Part shown: positions 1 to 7,107 of the stretch, in pieces
How the letters are laid out: every line of letters begins with the position of its first letter
Position numbering within the stretch: the stretch's first letter is position 1
Assembly: GCA_038203955.1 (NCBI GenBank)
Contig: JBBRDK010000006.1
Location: 1-64,000, forward strand
Direction: 5' to 3'
DNA: 64,000 bases
From: JALYUA01 sp038203955
GTDB lineage: Bacteria > Acidobacteriota > Thermoanaerobaculia > UBA5066 > Gp7-AA6
Notes under the pieces: model-generated
What the model saw: only the letters and a program-made list of their open reading frames with translations
What the model was told of the DNA's origin: nothing
Databases searched by the model: none
Position numbers and translations under genes: made by a program

Positions 1-2
1 AT

Positions 3-200
3 CTCCACCTGAGAAAGCCCATCGAGTTCTCGGAGCTCGAGCGAATCCTCGCTTCCCTTCCGAGCGACAAAATGGAGCCGGAGTTCCGGCCTCCGTTCGG
101 GCCGCCCGACTCCCGAGGGGCTGGCCCTAGGCGACCTGAACCTGGCGGCGCGCCAGCGGGGAGACGCGCTCATCGGGGGTCAGGATCCCGCGCAGGTTGA
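3..200 (+). CDS. C-terminal end of a receiver-domain (response regulator) protein, 5' truncated
   Basis: The window opens inside a reading frame that runs to a TGA at 198-200. Its first residues read LHLRKPIEFSELERIL, which resembles the last strand and helix of a CheY-like receiver domain, where a Lys-Pro pair follows beta-5. After that come about 45 Pro/Gly/Arg-rich residues with no domain. It may be a lone response regulator or the receiver of a hybrid kinase; the phospho-acceptor Asp lies outside the window. Its 3' end overlaps the convergent helicase gene by about 74 nt, so the Pro-rich tail could be a read-through artefact of a lost stop. Confidence 0.5.
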   Translation, partial: LHLRKPIEFSELERILASLPSDKMEPEFRPPFGPPDSRGAGPRRPEPGGAPAGRRAHRGSGSRAG

Positions 201-3200
201 GCGGGTCGGCCGCGGACACGAGGACCGGCTCCGCGTCGGGAGTTTCTCCCCGACGCCGGAGCTCCCGCAGAAGCGTGACGGCCTCCGGCAGCGCGTATTG
301 CTCTCCGTCGAACCCCGCCACGAATCGTCCGCCGCGGACCTCGCCCCGGGCTTCGAGAGTTCGGAGGGCGCGCGCCAGATCGCGCCAGGGGACCGGCTGC
401 TTCTCCCGCGTGAGCGTGCGGCGGAACACGACGCCAGTGCGCGCCAGCAGCCGGCGGGCCACAAACTCACCCTGCTCGGCGGTGAAACGGGACTCGGCGA
501 CGGGAGGAGCCGCGGGCGGCCGCAGAGCGCTCCACCGGCCCGCGGAAAGGCCGACCGCCTTTCGCCGCCACGCGGGAACGATCAGCCAGCGCAGCCCGGA
601 GAATGAATCGCAGGTGACCTGCCCCAGCGCGATCAGCCGGCCAAGCCCCTCTTCCGCGAGCGACGCGGAGAGCTTCGTCTCGCGGGCGAGCTCCTGGAAG
701 AACATCGCTCCGCGGCGGACGAGGGCCTCGCGAACCGACGCCGCCTCCTCCGACGCGTCGGGGGACTCCGTCGCGGCGCCGAGCGCCGTCCAGGCCTCCA
801 CGTCGGATCGGAGGACGAGGGAGACGGGGGCCCTCCGGATCGGGCCCGCGCCCGCTCCCCACAGCCGGCCCCACACGACCTCGCCCGAGAGCGTGAGCTG
901 ATCGAGCCACTCCCGCTTGTACCCCCGGACACGCGCGGGCAGGATGCTCGCTTCCCACGAAGCCGCGGGCGCTTCGTATCCCGCGAGCTGCGCGATCACC
1001 TGGGCGACCCCCCGCGGGCCCTCCAGGCGGTGCGCGCCGTCGACGTGCTGCCAGCAGCCGAGGAAACGGAGGAAGTGCGCGGCGGTCACCGGCTCGATCT
1101 CGCGGCGCAGGCGGTCGACGGTCGCGCGATGGATGCGCGCCAGGAGCCTGCGGTCGCACCACGCCTCGCGTCCTTCGATCCGGGTCCGGAGCACGGAGCC
1201 CTCGACTTCGAGCTCGCGCAGCAGCGCCTCCTCTTCCGGCACGGCGAAGATCGGCCCGAGCGCCTCGAGACGGCCGCGAAGGACGGTTTTGGGGTCCCGT
1301 ACGGCTTCGACGGCGAAGATGCGGCAGCCCTCCCTGGTCACGCGTCCCCCCGACTCGAGCTCGTCGATCCAGGGCTGCCACCCCGCGGCCTCCGTCTCCG
1401 TGACGTAACCCATCCAGAGAAGCGCCTCGTGGACCTCCTCGGCGCTTTCCGGAAGAGGCCAGGCCTCGTCGCGGACGCGGGCGATCGCCTCCGGATCGAG
1501 CGCGCCGATCTCGTCCGAACTGCGGGCGTCGAGCACGCGGCGGGAGAGCACCGCCTGGGTGCGGCGCTCCTCGAGAGGCGCGTCGTCGAGGAAGGTGTAG
1601 GGCTGCGACGAGAGGATGCCGCGCGCGAAGGCGGACGGCTCGACCGTGTCCACCGCGCGTTTCTCGATCGAGCCGTCCTTCAGCCCGCGGAGGACCTCCA
1701 GAAAACCGTCCACGTCCATGGCTTCCGTCAGGCAGTCTTCGACCGTCTGACGCACGATCGGATGCTCGACCGGCACCCGGATCGCCCCGCCCGGCAGCGT
1801 CTCCGGACAGGCCAGGACCTGGGGGAAGGCGCCCGCGAGCAGGTCGTTGGCGCGCATCCGAAGAAGATTCGGGGGCACTCTCCGGCCGCCGCGGGAGCGC
1901 TCGAGAAGCAGCGACCGCTGAGCGTTCCAGCGCCATCGCGTCTCGAACATCGGCGCGGGGAGAATCGCCTGGACGAGCACCTCGCGAGCCGTGTCCGGAT
2001 GGAGGTAATCGAAGACCTCTTCCAGCGGGAAGCTGTGTTGAGTGCCCAGCGAAAGCACGATCGCCTCTTCGTTGGCGGCGGCCTGGAGTTCGAACCCGAA
2101 ACCCACGCAGAACTTCTTGCGGAGCGCGAGGCCCCACGCGCGGTTGATGCGCGATCCGAACGGGGCATGCACGACGAGCTGCATGCCGCCGCTCTCGTCG
2201 AAGAAGCGCTCCAGGATGACCCGCTTCTGGGTGGGAACCGCGCCGAGCGAGATCCGGCCCGCGTCGACGTACTCCGCCAGCTGCAGCGCCGCGCCTTCCG
2301 GCAAGGGGTCTCCACAGGCTTCGCGCAGCGCCTTCACGGAACCGCTTTCCAACCCCTCACAGCTTTCCCGCATCTCACCGATGGCGCGCGCCAGCTCGCG
2401 CGTCCGCCCGGGGCCCTCGCCGAGCCAGAACGGGAGGCTCGGAGGCTGGCCCTTCGCGTCCGCCACCCGCACGACGCCGGTCTCGACGCGCAGGATCCGC
2501 CACGAGGCATTGCCGAGCTGAAAGATGTCCCCGCCGTTCGATTCGATCGCCCAATCCTCGTTCACGGTGCCAACCAGCGTTCCCTCGGGCTCCAGGCGCA
2601 CCTGATAGTCCGCCGTGTCCGGAATGGCGCCTCCGGAAAGAAGCGCGGCCAGCCGCGCCCGCCGGGTCGCGAGGAGACGGCCTCCGACTCCGTCGCGATG
2701 GAGAAGCGCGCGCCGGCCGCCCGTATGCAGCGAGGCGACGTCGTCGAACTCGGCGCGCGTCAGCTCCCGGTAGGGCCAGGCCCGGCGCACGAGCTCGAAG
2801 AGCGCCGTCGCGTCCCACGGTTCGGCGACGCACGACGCGACGATCTGCTGCGCGAGGATGTCCAGAGGACGGGCGGGCTCCGGCGTGCGGTCGAGGATGG
2901 AAGCGCGGATGCACTGGAGGAGCGCCGCTCCCTCCGCGAGCTCGTCCAGGGTGAGGGGAAAGAGCCGGCCTTTCGGGACCTTCTTGAGCGCGTGGCCTGC
3001 GCGGCCGACTCGCTGGAGAAACGTGGCGATGGACCGCGTCGCGCCCACCTGGATTGCGAGGTCAACGTCGCCGATATCGATCCCGAGCTCCAGCGACGCG
3101 GTGGCGACGAGCGCACGGAGCCGGCCCGCCTTCAGCCGCTCTTCCGCGTCGAGCCGGCGTTCGCGGGAGAGGCTTCCGTGATGGCTCGTCACGGCGTCGT

Positions 3201-4068
3201 CTCCGAGCAGTCGCGTCAGCTGTCCGGCGATGCGCTCCGCCATCTTCCGCGTGTTGACGAAGACGAGGGTCGTCCGGTGCTCCCGAACGAGGACCGCGAT
3301 CCTCTCGTAAATCTCCTGCCACTGCTCGTGCGAGCAGACCGTCGAGAGCGGAGAGGGCGGGATCTCGATCGCGAGATCGAGCGTCCTGAAGGTGCCGGCG
3401 TCGACCAGCGTGCAGTCCCGGCCGGCGCCGGCGCCCGTGAGGAATCGCCCCACCCGCTCGAGCGGATTCTGAGTGGCCGAAAGGCCGATGCGCTGGACAC
3501 GCGCCGTGGCGACCGCCTCCAGCCGCTCCAGAGAGAGAGCGAGGTGGCTTCCCCTCTTGTCGCGGACGAGCGCGTGGATCTCATCGATGATGACGGTCCG
3601 GACGGGGGCGATGAGCCGGCGGCCGCTGTCGCTGGTCAGAAGCAGGTAAAGGGACTCGGGCGTCGTGACGAGGATGTGGGGCGGCCGGCGCACCATCGCG
3701 GCCCGCTCGGACGCCGGGGTATCTCCCGTCCGGACGAGAACGCGCACCTCCGGCACGGACGGGTCCATCGCGCGAATCTCGGCCAGCGGCCCGTCGAGGT
3801 TCTTGCGCACGTCGTTCGAGAGCGCCCGGAGGGGCGACACGTAGAGAACCGACGTCTCATCGGGAAGCGAGTCGCCCTGACGGATCAGCGAGTCGAGCGC
3901 CGACAGGAACGCCGCGAGTGTCTTTCCCGAGCCTGTGGGCGCCGCGATCAGGGTATGCGCGCCCGAACGGATCGCGGGCCAGCCATCACGTTGCGCCGGC
4001 GTCGGGTCGCCGAGTCGAGCGGAGAACCATGCCTCGACGGCGGGATGGAAGGAGACCGGGAATGTCAA
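127..4068 (-). CDS. lhr: Lhr-type large ATP-dependent helicase
   Basis: A 1313-residue superfamily 2 helicase. Walker A APTGSGKT is at residues 43-50, DEIH at 162-165, SAT at 197-199 and the motif VI stretch QRVGRAGH at 352-359. After the two RecA-like domains comes a long C-terminal region with winged-helix and DUF4145/WYL-like composition, as in bacterial Lhr. Lhr proteins translocate 3' to 5' on ssDNA and unwind RNA:DNA hybrids, and are linked to DNA repair. E. coli Lhr is longer (about 1538 residues), so this is the shorter bacterial Lhr-core plus C-terminal form. The start is a TTG; no ATG lies nearby upstream in frame. It is transcribed alone, divergently from the gene at 4242. Confidence 0.9.
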   Translation of the reverse strand: MTFPVSFHPAVEAWFSARLGDPTPAQRDGWPAIRSGAHTLIAAPTGSGKTLAAFLSALDSLIRQGDSLPDETSVLYVSPLRALSNDVRKNLDGPLAEIRAMDPSVPEVRVLVRTGDTPASERAAMVRRPPHILVTTPESLYLLLTSDSGRRLIAPVRTVIIDEIHALVRDKRGSHLALSLERLEAVATARVQRIGLSATQNPLERVGRFLTGAGAGRDCTLVDAGTFRTLDLAIEIPPSPLSTVCSHEQWQEIYERIAVLVREHRTTLVFVNTRKMAERIAGQLTRLLGDDAVTSHHGSLSRERRLDAEERLKAGRLRALVATASLELGIDIGDVDLAIQVGATRSIATFLQRVGRAGHALKKVPKGRLFPLTLDELAEGAALLQCIRASILDRTPEPARPLDILAQQIVASCVAEPWDATALFELVRRAWPYRELTRAEFDDVASLHTGGRRALLHRDGVGGRLLATRRARLAALLSGGAIPDTADYQVRLEPEGTLVGTVNEDWAIESNGGDIFQLGNASWRILRVETGVVRVADAKGQPPSLPFWLGEGPGRTRELARAIGEMRESCEGLESGSVKALREACGDPLPEGAALQLAEYVDAGRISLGAVPTQKRVILERFFDESGGMQLVVHAPFGSRINRAWGLALRKKFCVGFGFELQAAANEEAIVLSLGTQHSFPLEEVFDYLHPDTAREVLVQAILPAPMFETRWRWNAQRSLLLERSRGGRRVPPNLLRMRANDLLAGAFPQVLACPETLPGGAIRVPVEHPIVRQTVEDCLTEAMDVDGFLEVLRGLKDGSIEKRAVDTVEPSAFARGILSSQPYTFLDDAPLEERRTQAVLSRRVLDARSSDEIGALDPEAIARVRDEAWPLPESAEEVHEALLWMGYVTETEAAGWQPWIDELESGGRVTREGCRIFAVEAVRDPKTVLRGRLEALGPIFAVPEEEALLRELEVEGSVLRTRIEGREAWCDRRLLARIHRATVDRLRREIEPVTAAHFLRFLGCWQHVDGAHRLEGPRGVAQVIAQLAGYEAPAASWEASILPARVRGYKREWLDQLTLSGEVVWGRLWGAGAGPIRRAPVSLVLRSDVEAWTALGAATESPDASEEAASVREALVRRGAMFFQELARETKLSASLAEEGLGRLIALGQVTCDSFSGLRWLIVPAWRRKAVGLSAGRWSALRPPAAPPVAESRFTAEQGEFVARRLLARTGVVFRRTLTREKQPVPWRDLARALRTLEARGEVRGGRFVAGFDGEQYALPEAVTLLRELRRRGETPDAEPVLVSAADPLNLRGILTPDERVSPLARRQVQVA

Positions 4069-4117
4069 CGGACCGAGCTTAACGCACGAGCCGCGGATCC
4101 GTATTCCCCGGCAAAGC

Positions 4118-4146
4118 TTGACTCCCGCTCTGCGGGCGGCAAGAAT
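4118..4146 (+). promoter_or_regulatory. sigma70-like promoter upstream of the 177-residue membrane protein
   Basis: TTGACT (4118-4123), a 17-bp spacer and AAGAAT (4141-4146) lie in the gap between two divergent genes. The predicted start site is near 4153, giving a leader of about 90 nt. The -35 matches 5 of 6 and the -10 matches 4 of 6 consensus positions. In a GC-rich genome this is suggestive only. Confidence 0.4.
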
Positions 4147-4241
4147 CCCGGCGCAGGTTTCCGGCTAAAAACTCGTCACGGCGAATCGGGGCTCGCGCGT
4201 CTCGCGCCCGACCGGCCGCCGGCAGAATCGAGAGAGAAAAG

Positions 4242-4775
4242 ATGGCGGAAGAGAAGCCTCAGAGTTGGTGGCAGACCGCCCCCGGTCTCCTGACCGCGGC
4301 CGCGGGCACCATCACCGCCCTGGCGGGTCTCGTCGCCACGCTCCACAACGCGGGCTGCTTCCGAACCGCCAATTCCGACACCGTCCGGCCGGCGCCGCCC
4401 GGGGCGGCCGTCAGCCCGGCGGCCGCTCTCAACGTTCCGATCGCGCCCACGCCCGTTCGAGACGCTCCGGACGCCACGCCGAGCATCTTTCTGCGGTACA
4501 CTGGGGACCCGTACGGCTGCGTCCTGAGCCTCCAGGTGCGCGTGGGCAAGACGATGGCGATCCCGACGTCGAACCTCTTCGAGGTCCACGGCATCAAGCC
4601 GGGAGCGACGAGCTACGTCGTCGGCGGCTCCATAGGCTGCACCAATCTCGGAACGTGCATCGCCTCCGGGCAGGGAAGGGTCACGATCCGGGACGGCGGC
4701 ATCTACGACATCATCTGGCGGCCGCTCGGGGGAACGCGCTGCGGCGTGGAGCTCAAAGAGGCGCCGACGCCGTAA
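4242..4775 (+). CDS. membrane-anchored protein of unknown function
   Basis: 177 residues. A short polar N-terminus with a Trp pair is followed by one hydrophobic segment (about residues 13-33), then a Pro/Ala-rich linker (about 45-80) and a compact C-terminal domain of about 95 residues containing four cysteines (in GCV, IGC, GTC and RCGV contexts) that could form disulfides outside the membrane. The topology suggests a signal-anchored periplasmic domain. I do not recognise the family. It stands alone between a divergent helicase gene and convergent small-protein genes; a strong inverted repeat follows it at 4803-4831. The ATG start has a GAAAAG purine stretch upstream. Confidence 0.7.
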   Translation: MAEEKPQSWWQTAPGLLTAAAGTITALAGLVATLHNAGCFRTANSDTVRPAPPGAAVSPAAALNVPIAPTPVRDAPDATPSIFLRYTGDPYGCVLSLQVRVGKTMAIPTSNLFEVHGIKPGATSYVVGGSIGCTNLGTCIASGQGRVTIRDGGIYDIIWRPLGGTRCGVELKEAPTP

Positions 4776-4802
4776 CGTTCGGGACGAGGCGACCCGAAAA
4801 CG

Positions 4803-4831
4803 AAACGCCGGCGAAAATCTCGCCGGCGTTT
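4803..4831. terminator. bidirectional intrinsic terminator
   Basis: A perfect 12-bp stem (4803-4814 with 4820-4831) and 5-nt loop sit between convergent genes ending at 4775 and 4849. The outer stem is A:T-rich (AAACG...CGTTT), so each strand ends in a short T-run. Confidence 0.75.
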
Positions 4832-4848
4832 GCGTTGCGGGAGACTTG

Positions 4849-5124
4849 TTACTTCGAGGTCGGCGTCGCGGGAGCGGCGGGAGCGACCGTCGTCGACTTC
4901 GTCTTGTGCTTCCGGGTGGTTTTCTTCTTCGTGGCGCTCGCCTTGCCCGTCGACATGCTCGACTTCGTCTGGGTGGTGGTCGTGGTGCCGGTCGTCGTCG
5001 CCGGTGCGGACTGAGTGGTAGTCGTGGTGGACTGGCTGCCCGTCGAAGAAGTCTGAGCGAAAGCACCCATCGGGAACGCCAGCGCCGCGGCAATGGCCAC
5101 AGGGGACAGGACGGACTTTCTCAT
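4849..5124 (-). CDS. small secreted Thr/Ser- then Lys-rich protein (paralogue A)
   Basis: 91 residues. A Sec signal peptide (MRKSVLS, hydrophobic core, likely cleavage after AFA-Q near residue 23) is followed by a mature region made almost only of Thr, Ser, Gln and Gly, then a basic stretch rich in Lys/Arg (KKKTTRKHK) and an Ala/Pro tail. No fold or enzyme motif is visible, so it is probably disordered and exported. It is clearly related in layout to the gene at 5305-5592. The start is supported by AAGGAGGAG 5 nt upstream. Its promoter carries two GTTCAY direct repeats 11 bp apart, the same as its paralogue, so both are probably controlled by a PhoB/PhoP-like regulator. Confidence 0.75.
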   Translation of the reverse strand: MRKSVLSPVAIAAALAFPMGAFAQTSSTGSQSTTTTTQSAPATTTGTTTTTQTKSSMSTGKASATKKKTTRKHKTKSTTVAPAAPATPTSK

Positions 5125-5173
5125 CTGACTCCTCCTTCAAGCCCCGTGGCAAAACGCGACGGGGATGGGGCCG

Positions 5174-5207
5174 ACTCTATGGGGCGCGACATGAACGGAG
5201 TGTGAAC
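5174..5207 (-). promoter_or_regulatory. Pho-box-like operator and -10 for small secreted protein A
   Basis: On the minus strand: GTTCAC (5207-5202), GTTCAT (5196-5191), exactly 11 bp apart, then 11 bp to a -10-like TAGAGT (5179-5174). Direct GTTCAY units with 11-bp period are the form of the actinobacterial PhoP box and match the spacing of E. coli PhoB boxes. The same arrangement precedes the paralogue at 5647-5680. Confidence 0.55.
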
Positions 5208-5251
5208 AACGCGGCGCCGGCAAACGCGGCCGCGGCGCCGGAGGCCCGGAC

Positions 5252-5284
5252 AAAAAAGGAGGCGTGCCGCCATCGGCACGCCTC
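5252..5284 (-). terminator. rho-independent terminator of small secreted protein B
   Basis: An 11-bp perfect stem (5259-5269 with 5274-5284), a 4-nt loop and an A-run at 5252-5257, which is a U-run in the minus-strand transcript. It lies 20 nt after the stop of the 5305-5592 gene. Confidence 0.85.
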
Positions 5285-5304
5285 GAATTCCGCGGAGACG
5301 GGTC

Positions 5305-5592
5305 TTACTTGCTGTTCGATTTCGTCTCTTCGGTCTTCATCGTGCTCTTCTTCTTGGCGCCCTTCTTCGAGGACTTCTTGTGGGTCTTCTTGGTGGTCTT
5401 GGCGGTCGAGCCGTCGGCCATCGTCTTCTTATCGGTCGAGCTCATCGAGCTGGACGAGGACGTCGACGTGGTCGCCGTCGGGGCGGCCATCGGCTTGTCG
5501 GCGGGCTTCGTGGCGGCCGTCTGGGCGAAGAGGCCGGTCGGGAGCGCCACCGCGACGCCGAGGGCGAGGATGCGGGCGATGTTCTTGTTCAT
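5305..5592 (-). CDS. small secreted Ser/Thr- then Lys-rich protein (paralogue B)
   Basis: 95 residues with a Sec signal peptide (MNKNIARIL, core ALGVAVALPTGLFA, cleavage before QTAA). The mature part is Ala/Thr/Ser-rich, including a run of Ser, then strongly basic (KKTHKKSSKKGAKKK). Layout, size, cleavage site and basic patch match the protein at 4849-5124, although the sequence is low in complexity. A role in binding polyanions such as phosphate polymers, nucleic acid or lipopolysaccharide is possible but is inference. The start is supported by AGGAGA upstream. It has its own Pho-box-like promoter and a good intrinsic terminator, so it is monocistronic. Confidence 0.75.
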   Translation of the reverse strand: MNKNIARILALGVAVALPTGLFAQTAATKPADKPMAAPTATTSTSSSSSMSSTDKKTMADGSTAKTTKKTHKKSSKKGAKKKSTMKTEETKSNSK

Positions 5593-5646
5593 TTCGAATC
5601 TCCTTTCGAGCGCGGCGCAAAAGGCGCCGGCCGTTCAGCAGAGAAG

Positions 5647-5680
5647 AGTCTAGGGAGAGGCGAGTGAACCCACCATGAAC
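5647..5680 (-). promoter_or_regulatory. Pho-box-like operator and -10 for small secreted protein B
   Basis: On the minus strand: GTTCAT (5680-5675), GTTCAC (5669-5664), 11-bp period, then 11 bp to TAGACT (5652-5647). The geometry is identical to the site at 5174-5207. Confidence 0.55.
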
Positions 5681-5736
5681 CTCCCACGGGGCGCAAAACG
5701 CCTCGATCGGTCGACGAAACAGGCGTCTCCGGCGGG

Positions 5737-7023
5737 TCAGGTCCGGCCGGCCAGAGCCATGATGAGCCCGGCGATCCCGCCCGCGAGAACGACCCACGCC
5801 GCCTCCAGCTCGAACACGAGCAGCACCGCCAGCGCGGCGGCCGCGAGCAGCAGGGAGAACAGATCGGGACCCGCGTGGAGGCCTCGAGGGAAGAGGACCG
5901 CGGCGGCGAAGATGACGGCCAGGTTGAGGATCACTCCGACGACGGCGGCGGTGATGCCCGACAGCGCGGCGCCCAGTCTCCGGTTCCCCCGGAGGTGCTC
6001 GATCCACGGCGCTCCCAGAAGGATGAAGAAGAAGCAGGGAAGGAACGTCGCCCAGGTCGTGAGCAGGAACGCGAGGGCGCCGGAGGAGGCCGGCGACAGA
6101 GCGCCGGGAGATTGCCAGCCCGCCAGATACCCGACGAACGGCAGGACCATGATGAGGGGCCCCGGCGTGGTCTCGGCGAGCGCAAGGCCGTCGACGGCCT
6201 GGGCCGGCGAGAGCCAGTGGAAGGTTCCGACCGCCGCCTGTACCACGTACGTGAGAACCGCGTACGCCCCGCCGAAGGTGACGAAGGCCGCCCGGGAAAA
6301 AAAACGGTACGCGCGCGCGTGAGGCCCGCCCCATCCAAGGACCGCCGAAACGAAAAGAAGCGGGAATGCCCAGAGCGCGCAGAAGAGGAGAACGAGGCGG
6401 ATGTTGCGGCGGCGCGCGGGGAGCTTCGTTCCGGCGCGCGCGGCTTCCCCAGGGGGAGCGGCTGGCGCCGCGGCCGCGGATTTCTCGAGCGCTCCGGCGG
6501 CGGCCGCCACCGCGATCACGAGAGGAAACGGCGCATGAAGGAACGTCAGCGCGAGAAACGCTCCCGCCGCAATCGCGGCATCCAGGGGCCGCTTCAGCGC
6601 TCGCCGCCCGATCCTCCAGACGGCCGCCGCGACGACCGCCACGACGACCGGCTTCAATCCCGCGAGGGCGCCGGCGACCAGGGGCACATTGCCGTGCGCG
6701 GCATAGGCCCACGAAAGCCCGAGCAGGACGAGGACGGAGGGAAGCAGGAACAGCACGCCCGCGGCGACTCCGCCGGCGGCCCCGTGGAGGAGCCATCCGA
6801 TGTAGATCGCGAGCTCCGTGGCCTCGGGACCCGGAAGGAGCATGCAGAAATTGAGCGCGTGCAGGAAACGCTCTTCCGAGATCCAGCGGCGCCGCACGAC
6901 GAGGTCGCGGTGGAGCATCGCGATCTGGCCGGCGGGTCCGCCGAAGTTCACGCATCCGAGGACCGCCCAGTAACGCAGCGCGGCCGCGAAGGAAACCCTG
7001 GGGATGGGATCGGAATTCGACAT
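5737..7023 (-). CDS. chrA: ChrA family chromate transporter
   Basis: 428 residues, two tandem CHR domains as in long-chain ChrA. The N-terminal half has the family signature region GCVNFGGPAGQIAML and LLPGPEATELA; the second half repeats it as FVTFGGAYAVLTYVV and TTPGPLIMVLPFVGY. About ten to twelve hydrophobic helices fill the protein. ChrA proteins of the CHR superfamily export chromate, probably driven by the membrane potential, although many homologues are untested. It sits alone, divergent from the M1 aminopeptidase. A linker of about 20 Ala/Gly/Pro residues separates the halves. The ATG start is followed by a short polar N-terminus. Confidence 0.88.
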   Translation of the reverse strand: MSNSDPIPRVSFAAALRYWAVLGCVNFGGPAGQIAMLHRDLVVRRRWISEERFLHALNFCMLLPGPEATELAIYIGWLLHGAAGGVAAGVLFLLPSVLVLLGLSWAYAAHGNVPLVAGALAGLKPVVVAVVAAAVWRIGRRALKRPLDAAIAAGAFLALTFLHAPFPLVIAVAAAAGALEKSAAAAPAAPPGEAARAGTKLPARRRNIRLVLLFCALWAFPLLFVSAVLGWGGPHARAYRFFSRAAFVTFGGAYAVLTYVVQAAVGTFHWLSPAQAVDGLALAETTPGPLIMVLPFVGYLAGWQSPGALSPASSGALAFLLTTWATFLPCFFFILLGAPWIEHLRGNRRLGAALSGITAAVVGVILNLAVIFAAAVLFPRGLHAGPDLFSLLLAAAALAVLLVFELEAAWVVLAGGIAGLIMALAGRT

Positions 7024-7107
7024 GGACGGCTACGCGAGGGTCGGCTTCGCCGCGGACATTCGAGGAGATGATAGATCCGCGATTCCAGGGTGAGCGAGGA
7101 GGAGTCC

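Noticed and set aside
1030..4293. A 1087-codon open frame on the + strand opposite the helicase gene
   Set aside because: It is antisense to a well-supported Lhr gene, has Arg/Gly/Asp-biased composition and shows no domain; it is a GC-driven shadow frame.
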